14,824 nt of DNA, taken from Pseudomonadota bacterium (GTDB lineage: Bacteria; Pseudomonadota; Alphaproteobacteria; Acetobacterales; Acetobacteraceae). The stretch covers positions 1 through 14,824 of the forward strand of contig JAJZEG010000335.1 of assembly GCA_021828605.1 (NCBI GenBank), in the 5' to 3' direction. Every line of letters starts with the position of its first letter. Position 1 is the first letter of the stretch. Below the pieces are notes generated by a model that saw only the letters and a program-made list of their open reading frames with translations, did no database searches and was not told where the DNA came from. A program made the position numbers and the translations under genes. Below, piece by piece: positions 7,547-13,686 of the stretch.

Positions 7547-8304
7547 CGATTTGGCTTATTCTCGGAATGGTGTTGCTGGCAGTGGCGGGTCTCACGCCGT
7601 TGATGATTGCCTGGGCTCGGCCCGGATCGGTGCGATATCGGCGCGAAACCGCGATGGCGTTGCATCGTGCGCAACTGGTCGAGATTGATCGGGATCGTGC
7701 CGAGGGACGGCTGCCGACGACGGAATATGAAGGAGCAAAATTAGAAGTTGAGCGGCGGCTGTTGGCGGCTGACCAACTCATCGAGCCGCCTGCCGACCGG
7801 CGGGCGACTCTGCTTTTGGTGGCGACGGCGATTCTCGTGCCGTTGGGGGCGCTCATGTTATTTTTGCCCGGCATATTGCCCATTGTGCCCTCTGAACCGC
7901 ACGCGCAGTTGCTGCATCAAGTGGATCTGGCGGCAAAGCGCGATAATCAGTTAATCGCCCAGCTGCAAGCGCGGCTTGCGGCGATGAACCCCAAAAGCGA
8001 ACAAGCGCGCGAAGGCTATTTGTTGTTGGGCCAAGCCTTGGCCGCACAGTCGAACCCGGCGGGAGCAGCGAAGGCGTGGATGATTGCCTTGCGCGCCAAG
8101 TTTGACCCGACCTTGGCCGCAGAAATTGCTGAGGCAGACACTGAGGCGGCGGGTCATGTGACGGCATCAGCCGCGCAACTATTCAACGAAGCGCTTGCAC
8201 GTGGTCCGAAATCAGCACCATGGCGGCGATTGGCCCACCAGCGGTTGCGCGAGGCGGCGATCACCTTGCCGAACTCAGCCTCCGTCACCAAATCCACCCC
8301 ATGA
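7543..8304 (+). CDS. ccmI: Cytochrome c-type biogenesis protein CcmI
   Basis: CcmI holds the C-terminal tail of apocytochrome c and presents it to CcmF/CcmH. The 253-residue product has membrane helices at about residues 3-24 and 90-111, joined by a cytoplasmic basic and acidic coil (RYRRETAMALHRAQLVEIDR) typical of the CcmI N-terminal domain. A TPR-like periplasmic region follows from about residue 120, including REGYLLLGQALAAQ. The GTG start overlaps the ccmH stop as GTGA. The TPR part is short compared with many CcmI proteins, which can exceed 350 residues. The stop overlaps the next small gene as ATGA. Confidence 0.9.
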   Translation: MTIWLILGMVLLAVAGLTPLMIAWARPGSVRYRRETAMALHRAQLVEIDRDRAEGRLPTTEYEGAKLEVERRLLAADQLIEPPADRRATLLLVATAILVPLGALMLFLPGILPIVPSEPHAQLLHQVDLAAKRDNQLIAQLQARLAAMNPKSEQAREGYLLLGQALAAQSNPAGAAKAWMIALRAKFDPTLAAEIAEADTEAAGHVTASAAQLFNEALARGPKSAPWRRLAHQRLREAAITLPNSASVTKSTP

Positions 8305-8477
8305 ATGATAGCACCGCTCACGATGACGCGCAGGCCCCGTTACCCAGTCCTGGACCGCTGGAAACGAATGATAAGTCACAATTTCCGGCCACTCCAAAAG
8401 AAATTGGCGGGCCAAAAGGACCTGAGCCGACCCGGTTTGGTGATTGGGAACGGAATGGACGCTGCGTCGATTTTTAA
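8301..8477 (+). CDS. DUF1674/SdhAF4-type succinate dehydrogenase assembly factor
   Basis: The 58-residue product has an N-terminal low-complexity, acidic and proline-rich tail. It ends in the conserved block EIGGPKGPEPTRFGDWERNG followed by RCVDF, which is the hallmark of the DUF1674 family. Characterised members (SDHAF4 in mitochondria and its alphaproteobacterial relatives) bind flavinylated SdhA and promote its assembly with SdhB, limiting oxidant release. The start at 8301 is chosen because it gives ATGA overlap with the ccmI stop and a family-like length. The open frame itself runs further upstream to 8220 inside ccmI. Translational coupling to a cytochrome c maturation operon links two aspects of respiratory chain assembly. 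The family call is strong and the role here is inferred. Confidence 0.88.
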   Translation: MNDSTAHDDAQAPLPSPGPLETNDKSQFPATPKEIGGPKGPEPTRFGDWERNGRCVDF

Positions 8478-8546
8478 CGATAGAGGGTTGCCGTAAACGT
8501 CAGTCAATGGTTTTATCCCCCTCATAAGAACAGTTGGGGGGTTGCC
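8478..8546 (+). promoter_or_regulatory. Gap before GMC gene with a hairpin covering its Shine-Dalgarno
   Basis: The GMC gene starts with GTG at 8547, preceded by a G-run (8536-8541) at good Shine-Dalgarno distance. ATCCCCC at 8515-8521 can pair with GGGGGGT at 8536-8542, giving a 7-bp stem (one G-U pair) with a 14-nt loop that would hide the ribosome binding site. A 10-bp direct repeat GGGTTGCCGT occurs at 8485-8494 and 8539-8548. There is no T-run after the stem, so it is not a standard terminator. Any regulatory role is speculative. Confidence 0.35.
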
Positions 8547-10166
8547 GTGGCGGAATTTGATTATGTTATTGTGGGCGCAGGGTCGGCAGGGGCGGTGTTG
8601 GCTAACCGGCTGTCGGCGGATCCGGCGAACCGCGTATGTTTGTTGGAAGCGGGCAAACCCGATAACTCGGTGTTGATCAACACGCCGATTGGGATTGTCG
8701 GGCTGCTCGGCACCAAGACCTATAATTGGTATTTTAATACCGAGAAGCAGCGCCACCTCGATAATCGGAGCCTTTATTGGCCACGCGGCAAAACACTGGG
8801 CGGGTCATCCTCGATTAATGCGATGATTTATATCCGGGGCGTGCCCTCCGATTATGATCGCTGGGAGCAGGCGGGCAATCCGGGCTGGGGCTGGTCGAGC
8901 ATGGCGCCGATGTTTATGGCGCTTGAGCATAATGAGCGTGGCGGCGATGCGCTGCATGGCGATACAGGCGAGTTGAATGTCGCCGATGTGGGCAATCCGA
9001 ACCCGCTGGGTGCCGTGTTTTTGCGGGCGGCAGCCGAAGCAGGGTTGTCGCTCAATCGGGATTTCAACGGACCGGTGCAGGAAGGCTCGGGGCCGTATCA
9101 GGTGACCCAGAAGGCGGGCAAGCGGTTTTCGACCGCGCGGGCGTTTCTCGACGCGATTAAGTCGCGGCCCAATCTGACGATCATGACCGAGACGCGCGCG
9201 CGCCGGGTGCTGCTCGCCGAAAAGCGCGCGATTGGTGTCGAGGTGCAAACGCCGCGCGGGGTCGAGCGGATCATGGCGCGCGCGGAGGTGATTCTGGCGG
9301 GTGGGGCGATCAATTCGCCGCATCTCTTGCTGCTCTCGGGCATCGGTCCGCGTGACGAGATCGGTCGCGCTGGGATCGAGATGCGGCATGAATTGCCGGG
9401 GGTCGGGCGCAATTTGCAGGATCATCTGGATTATGCGGTGCTGATCAAGGATCGCTCGAAACAGGCGATTGGCGTGGCACCGGGGATGGCACCGCGCATC
9501 GTCAAGGCGCTGATGGAATATCGGCGGCAGAATACCGGCATGTTGGCCTCAAATGTCGCGGAAGTGGGCGGATTCGCGCGGCTGACGCCCGAGAGTGCCG
9601 AGCCGGAGATCCAGTTCCATTTTCTGCCGACCTGCCTGCGCGATCACGGGCGCAAGCTGGTGCCGGGCTATGGGATGACGCTGCATGTCTGTCAGTTACG
9701 CCCGAAAAGCCGGGGCCGGATTGGCTTGAAAAACGCGGATCCGATGGCCGACCCGTTGATCGATCCCGAATATTTATCGCATCCTGATGATCTGGCGGAA
9801 TTGATGGCGGGGGTGAAGCTGGGGCGGCGGATCATGGCTGCTCCCGCCCTCGCGGCGATTTCCGGCGGCGAGATCGAGCCGGGGGCGGCGATCAGCGATG
9901 ATGCGGCGTTACAGGCGCGGATCAGGGCGCAGGCCGAGACCATCTATCATCCGGTTGGGAGTTGCAAAATGGGTCATGATCCGATGGCGGTGGTCGATGA
10001 TCGGCTGCGGGTGCACGGCATTACCGGGCTGCGGGTGGTGGATGCCTCGATCATGCCGACTCTGATTGGCGGCAATACCAACGCGCCGACCATGGTGATC
10101 GGCGAGAAGGCGTCGCGGATGATCCTGGCTGACCGCAATGCCGCGCCGTCGGAGGCGGCGGCGTGA
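8547..10166 (+). CDS. GMC-family FAD-dependent oxidoreductase (choline/alcohol dehydrogenase type)
   Basis: The 539-residue product is a full-length GMC (glucose-methanol-choline) oxidoreductase. It has the FAD-binding GAGSAG at residues 10-15, GMC signature 1 ([19 protein letters not shown], about 80-98), signature 2 ([17 protein letters not shown]), and the catalytic pair His468 in [10 protein letters not shown] and Asn512 in GGNTNAPT, spaced as in choline oxidase. The family oxidises primary alcohols, polyols or sugars with FAD. Dehydrogenase members pass electrons to quinone or another carrier. There is no signal peptide, so it is probably cytoplasmic. No betB, betI or choline transporter is nearby, so choline is not supported as substrate. 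The GTG start has a G-rich Shine-Dalgarno 5 nt upstream. It follows the ccm/SdhAF4 block on the same strand but is separated by 69 bp and is functionally unrelated, so it may have its own control. Confidence 0.93.
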   Translation: MAEFDYVIVGAGSAGAVLANRLSADPANRVCLLEAGKPDNSVLINTPIGIVGLLGTKTYNWYFNTEKQRHLDNRSLYWPRGKTLGGSSSINAMIYIRGVPSDYDRWEQAGNPGWGWSSMAPMFMALEHNERGGDALHGDTGELNVADVGNPNPLGAVFLRAAAEAGLSLNRDFNGPVQEGSGPYQVTQKAGKRFSTARAFLDAIKSRPNLTIMTETRARRVLLAEKRAIGVEVQTPRGVERIMARAEVILAGGAINSPHLLLLSGIGPRDEIGRAGIEMRHELPGVGRNLQDHLDYAVLIKDRSKQAIGVAPGMAPRIVKALMEYRRQNTGMLASNVAEVGGFARLTPESAEPEIQFHFLPTCLRDHGRKLVPGYGMTLHVCQLRPKSRGRIGLKNADPMADPLIDPEYLSHPDDLAELMAGVKLGRRIMAAPALAAISGGEIEPGAAISDDAALQARIRAQAETIYHPVGSCKMGHDPMAVVDDRLRVHGITGLRVVDASIMPTLIGGNTNAPTMVIGEKASRMILADRNAAPSEAAA

Positions 10167-10288
10167 GGGGGCAACGGCCTAATAGTTAGAATGTTTCTCC
10201 CATGATGAGAAACATTCCACTCATATTTTGGCGAGCAATTTCAATCATCTGACTGTAATCTGGCGATTCCAGGCAGATGATTATTGCT
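10167..10288. other. Intergenic gap between convergent GMC and pcaDC genes
   Basis: The 122-bp segment between the two converging stop codons is visibly richer in A and T than its surroundings. It contains two separate inverted repeats (10189-10217 and 10233-10289). No open frame or RNA gene is apparent. The layout suggests it blocks read-through from both sides. Confidence 0.6.
10189..10217. terminator. Perfect 11-bp inverted repeat, candidate terminator or operator
   Basis: GAATGTTTCTC (10189-10199) and GAGAAACATTC (10207-10217) are perfect reverse complements separated by a 7-nt loop, 22 bp after the GMC stop. On the plus strand it is followed by a short ATATTTT (10223-10229), a poor U-tract. 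The stem is A/T-rich for an intrinsic terminator. Position favours a terminator for the GMC gene, but a protein-binding dyad is possible. Confidence 0.5.
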
Positions 10289-10289
10289 C
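10233..10289. terminator. Long bulged inverted repeat at the pcaDC stop codon
   Basis: The left arm is GAGCAAT (10233-10239) plus AATCATCTG (10243-10251). The right arm is CAGATGATT (10274-10282) plus ATTGCTC (10283-10289). All 16 bases pair, with one 3-nt bulge (TTC, 10240-10242). Inside the loop CTGG (10260-10263) pairs with CCAG (10269-10272). The right arm begins at the last base of the pcaDC stop codon, so the structure would form at the very end of that mRNA. No U-run follows on the minus strand, so it may be a Rho-assisted terminator or a 3'-end stabiliser. Confidence 0.5.
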
Positions 10290-11437
10290 TAGGCGGCGGG
10301 TTCGGCGAACACCTCTTTGGCCATGCGGAAGGCAGCGTTGGCGGCGGGCACGCCGGCATAGATTGCGGCGTGCATCAGGGCTTCGGCGATTTCGGTGTGG
10401 GTTACGCCGGTATTGCGGGTGGCACGCAAATGCAGCTTGAACTCCTCCTCGCGCCCGAGTGCCGCCGTGATCACCAAAGTGAGCAGCGAGCGGGTGCGGT
10501 GATCGAGACCGGGTCGCGTCCAGACCTTGCCCCAAGCCATTTCAGTGATGAAATGCTGGAAATCCCGATCAAAATCGGTCGCGTTGGCGAGCGAGCGGGC
10601 GACATGGGCCTCGCCGAGTACGCGCTTGCGGGTGGCGAGGCCGGTTTCATAGGCGTTGGTGATCGCCGGGTGCAGGAAGTCGGTGATCGCCGCGGTGATC
10701 GCCTCGGGTTGTTCATAGGTCGGGATATGGGCTGCGTTATCGATCAGCACCAGGCTGGAGCCAGCGATCGCCCGATGCAGCGCCTCGGCGGCGGTGACCG
10801 GCGTGACGAGGTCGTCGCGCCCGACCAGAATCAGGGTCGGCTGACGGAGTTGCCCGGTGGTGGCGCGCAGATCGGCGGCGGCGATGGCGGCGGCGGCACC
10901 GCAATAGCCATCGACGCTGGTGCGCAGCAGGATCGTGCGCAGGGATTTTGCCGCAGCTTTGGTGGCCAAGGCCGGGGTGAGCCAGCGCGCGAGCACCGCA
11001 TCGGCGACGCTGGCGATGCCGCCCGCGCGCACCTGCGCGATGCGCTCGTGCCAGAGCGCGGGCGGCGGGATCGCCATGGCGGTATCGACCAGGATCAGCG
11101 AGGCGACGCGCGCGGGATGGCGGGCGGCGACGTGCTGGGCGATCATGCCGCCGATGGAAATGCCGCCCAGATGCACGGCACCAAGATCGAGCGCATCAAG
11201 CACGGCGATCAGGTCAGCGGCCAACAGGTCCATGCTGTAATCGCCGGGCGTCGCTTCGGTCAGCCCGTGACCGCGCAGATCCGGGCGGATCACCCGGAAG
11301 GAGCGCGCAAGTTCAGCGACCTGCGGTTCCCAGACTTCGGCGCAGGTGCCGAGCGAATGCAGCAGTACCAGAGGCGGCGCCGACGTCGCGCCATCGATGC
11401 GCAGATGGAGGGTCAGGCCATTGGCGGTGATGAACAT
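10289..11437 (-). CDS. pcaL: Fused 3-oxoadipate enol-lactonase / 4-carboxymuconolactone decarboxylase (PcaD-PcaC, PcaL type)
   Basis: The 382-residue product joins two enzymes of the beta-ketoadipate (protocatechuate) pathway. Residues 1 to about 260 are an alpha/beta hydrolase with nucleophile Ser94 in GGISIGG, acid Asp208 in GRDD and His237 in NAAHIP, resembling PcaD. Residues about 265-382 match 4-carboxymuconolactone decarboxylase (PcaC): RKRVLGEAHVARSL, FAWGxVWxRPGL-like EMAWGKVWTRPGL, TRSLLTL, ALGREEEFKLHLRATRN and AGVPAANAAF. Together they would convert 4-carboxymuconolactone to 3-oxoadipate. Such fusions (PcaL) are known. The start ATG 11437 lies 3 bp after the pgk stop. Its Shine-Dalgarno GGAG lies within the last codons of pgk, so translation is probably coupled. 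No other pca gene is in the window. The fold calls are strong, and the exact lactone substrate is inferred. Confidence 0.9.
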   Translation of the reverse strand: MFITANGLTLHLRIDGATSAPPLVLLHSLGTCAEVWEPQVAELARSFRVIRPDLRGHGLTEATPGDYSMDLLAADLIAVLDALDLGAVHLGGISIGGMIAQHVAARHPARVASLILVDTAMAIPPPALWHERIAQVRAGGIASVADAVLARWLTPALATKAAAKSLRTILLRTSVDGYCGAAAAIAAADLRATTGQLRQPTLILVGRDDLVTPVTAAEALHRAIAGSSLVLIDNAAHIPTYEQPEAITAAITDFLHPAITNAYETGLATRKRVLGEAHVARSLANATDFDRDFQHFITEMAWGKVWTRPGLDHRTRSLLTLVITAALGREEEFKLHLRATRNTGVTHTEIAEALMHAAIYAGVPAANAAFRMAKEVFAEPAA

Positions 11438-11440
11438 GGT

Positions 11441-12631
11441 TTAGATCTCCAACGCGGCGACACCTGGCAATGTTTTGCCTTCCATCCATTCGAGGAAAGC
11501 GCCACCCGCCGAGGATACATAAGTAAGTTGCTCGGTGATCCCCGCTTGCGCGAGTGCGGCGACGGTGTCACCGCCGCCCGCGACCGAAATCAGCCCCGCC
11601 GCTGTCGCGTCCGCGACTGCGGCGGCGAGGCGCATGGTCGCGACATCGAACGGTTTGGTCTCGAAGGCACCGAGTGGGCCGTTCCAAATCAGGGTTTTCA
11701 GCCCTTTGACTGCGGCGATGATCGCATCGGCGCTGGCCGGGCCGAGATCGAGCGCCATGCACTCGGCGGGCACCTGATCAGCCGGGACGATGCGGGTGGG
11801 CGGGTTGGCAGCGAACACCGCGCTCACCACAAAATCGAGCGGGAGTAGGATCCGGCAGCCCGATTTTTCGGCGTCGTGCATAATCTGCCGTGCGGTCGGG
11901 TGCAAAGCGGGTTCTTGCAGTGATTTGCCGAGTTCGGCGCCTTGTGCGGCGAGGAAGGTGTTGGCCATCGCACCGCCAATGACCAGCAGATCGACCTTGG
12001 TGATCAGATTGGTGAGCAGGTCGAGCTTGGTCGAGACTTTTGAGCCCCCGACAATGGCTCCGACCGGGCGCTGCGGCGTGCCCAAAGCCGCCGCCAACGC
12101 AGCCAGTTCGGCTTGCATCAGCCGCCCGGCATAGGCAGGACGCAGCCGGGCTAACGCTTCCGTGGTGGCATGGGCGCGATGGGCGGCGGAGAACGCGTCA
12201 TTGACGAAAAGATCGCCATGGGTCGCGATCAGGGTGGCGAGCGCGACATCATTCGCCTCCTCGCCCGGATGGAAACGGGTATTTTCGAGCACCACCACAT
12301 CGCCATTCGCCATCGCATCGACCGCAGAGCGGACCTGATCGCCGATGCAGTCATCGACAAAAGTAACCGGCCTTGAGAGCACGGTGCCAAGCGCCGCGGC
12401 AACGGGGCGCAGCGACATGCTCGCGACCCGTTGACCCTTGGGGCGATCAAAATGGGACAGAATAATAACCTTCGCACCCTTGCTGGCCAGCTCGGTAATG
12501 GTGCCGGACAGCCGCTCCAAACGAGACAGATCGGTGATCCGCCCGTCGCGCAGCGGCACATTCAGATCGGCGCGGACGAGCACGCGTTTGCCCGCCACGT
12601 CCAACCCGTCAAGGGTGCGATAGACGGTCAT
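11441..12631 (-). CDS. pgk: Phosphoglycerate kinase
   Basis: The 396-residue product is a full-length phosphoglycerate kinase, which interconverts 1,3-bisphosphoglycerate and 3-phosphoglycerate with ADP/ATP in glycolysis, gluconeogenesis or the Calvin cycle. Visible motifs are [12 protein letters not shown] (residues 16-27), [38 protein letters not shown], the nucleotide loop GGGDT (352-356) and [19 protein letters not shown]. The conserved substrate-binding block usually read as SHxGRPKG is SHFDRPKG here (Asp62), a Gly-to-Asp change worth noting, although the Arg63-Pro pair is intact. The ATG directly abuts the gap stop codon with no gap, and pcaDC follows after 3 bp, so gap, pgk and pcaDC are almost certainly on one transcript. 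Confidence 0.97.
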   Translation of the reverse strand: MTVYRTLDGLDVAGKRVLVRADLNVPLRDGRITDLSRLERLSGTITELASKGAKVIILSHFDRPKGQRVASMSLRPVAAALGTVLSRPVTFVDDCIGDQVRSAVDAMANGDVVVLENTRFHPGEEANDVALATLIATHGDLFVNDAFSAAHRAHATTEALARLRPAYAGRLMQAELAALAAALGTPQRPVGAIVGGSKVSTKLDLLTNLITKVDLLVIGGAMANTFLAAQGAELGKSLQEPALHPTARQIMHDAEKSGCRILLPLDFVVSAVFAANPPTRIVPADQVPAECMALDLGPASADAIIAAVKGLKTLIWNGPLGAFETKPFDVATMRLAAAVADATAAGLISVAGGGDTVAALAQAGITEQLTYVSSAGGAFLEWMEGKTLPGVAALEI

Positions 12632-13645
12632 TCAGAGCGATCCGAACAAGGCGACGGTGTCGCACATCCGGTTCGAGAAGCCCCATTCATTGTCATACCA
12701 GCCCATCACCCGGGCGAGCGCGTGATCGACCACCGTGGTTTGCGGCGCATCGAAGCTGCAGGAATAAGCGATATGGTTGAAGTCGGCACTGACCAACGCC
12801 TCGGTCGAATAATCGAGAATGCCCTTGAGCTTGCCTTGGCTCGCCGCGTGCATGGCATGGTTGATTTCGTCCTTGGTCGCGTGTTTTTTCAGATTCACAT
12901 CGAGCGAGACCAGCGAGACATTTGGAGTCGGCACCCGGATCGCGGTGCCATCGAGCTTGCCTTGCAGTTCCGGCAGCACCAGACCCACCGCCTTGGCGGC
13001 GCCGGTCGAGGTCGGGATCATCGAGAGGGCAGCGGCACGGGCGCGGTGGCGGTCCTTATGCAGCGTATCCACGGTTTTTTGATCGCCGGTATAGGAATGG
13101 ATGGTCACCATATAGCCGCGCTCAATGCCAAAAGCCTCATGCAGCACCATCGCCATCGGGGCCAGGCAGTTGGTGGTGCAGGACGCATTCGAGATAATGG
13201 TCATTGCCGGGGTCAATGTATGGTGATTGACGCCATAGACAATGGTGGCGTCGACGCCATCGGCCGGGGCGGAAATCAGCACTTTGCGCGCGCCCGCCTC
13301 AATCAGCTTGGCGGCGGCATCGCGCTTGGTGAACAGACCGGTGCATTCCATGGCAACATCGACGCCGTGCAGCGGCACCTTGGCCGGGTCGCGTTCAGCG
13401 GAGACGCGGATCGGGGCATAGTGGCGGCCCTGGTGGGAAATGACCAGACTATCGCCTTTGACCTCAACCTGGCCGGGGAAGCGGCCATGCACCGAGTCGT
13501 AGCGCAGCAAATGGGCATTATCCTCGACGCTGCCGAGATCATTGATCAGCACCGGCTCGATGTCGGTGCGACCGCTTTCGATCATCGCGCGCAGCAATAA
13601 CCGCCCGATACGGCCAAAACCGTTGATCGCGACTTTAACAGCCAT
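12632..13645 (-). CDS. gap: Type I glyceraldehyde-3-phosphate dehydrogenase
   Basis: The 337-residue product is a phosphorylating GAPDH. The N-terminal Rossmann fold begins VAINGFGRIGR (residues 5-15). The catalytic motif SNASCTTNCLAP puts the nucleophile at Cys156 and the base at His183 (TIHSYTGDQ). The C-terminus has GWYDNEWGFSNR. Asp36 in INDL together with Leu-Pro in GLVLPEL is the pattern of NAD-preferring glycolytic enzymes, rather than the NADP-using plastid-type GapA/B. ATG 13645 has a good Shine-Dalgarno (AGGGAG) about 7 nt upstream in the 41-bp gap after tkt. It lies between tkt and pgk, the common alphaproteobacterial tkt-gap-pgk order. Confidence 0.97.
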   Translation of the reverse strand: MAVKVAINGFGRIGRLLLRAMIESGRTDIEPVLINDLGSVEDNAHLLRYDSVHGRFPGQVEVKGDSLVISHQGRHYAPIRVSAERDPAKVPLHGVDVAMECTGLFTKRDAAAKLIEAGARKVLISAPADGVDATIVYGVNHHTLTPAMTIISNASCTTNCLAPMAMVLHEAFGIERGYMVTIHSYTGDQKTVDTLHKDRHRARAAALSMIPTSTGAAKAVGLVLPELQGKLDGTAIRVPTPNVSLVSLDVNLKKHATKDEINHAMHAASQGKLKGILDYSTEALVSADFNHIAYSCSFDAPQTTVVDHALARVMGWYDNEWGFSNRMCDTVALFGSL

Positions 13646-13686
13646 TGGAAACTCCCTGTCGTTGAATAAGTGAGATGATGCGCGGT

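Noticed and set aside
8485..8548. 10-bp direct repeat GGGTTGCCGT at 8485-8494 and 8539-8548 as a possible insertion footprint
   Set aside because: The repeat is short, the intervening 44 bp has no mobile-element feature, and the second copy includes the Shine-Dalgarno region. Chance is likely.
8376..8756. A 126-codon minus-strand frame over the SdhAF4/GMC junction
   Set aside because: It is antisense to the conserved DUF1674 block and to the FAD-binding domain of the GMC enzyme, with no motif of its own.
10277..11848. A 523-codon plus-strand open frame opposite pcaDC and pgk
   Set aside because: It is antisense to two clearly recognisable enzymes, is rich in Gly, Arg, Asp and Gln with no recognisable motif, and spans their junction. 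This is the expected shadow in GC-rich DNA.
12431..13600. A 389-codon plus-strand open frame opposite gap and the start of pgk
   Set aside because: It is antisense to well-conserved GAPDH and Pgk, with His/Gly/Gln-rich composition and no domain. It is a coding shadow.
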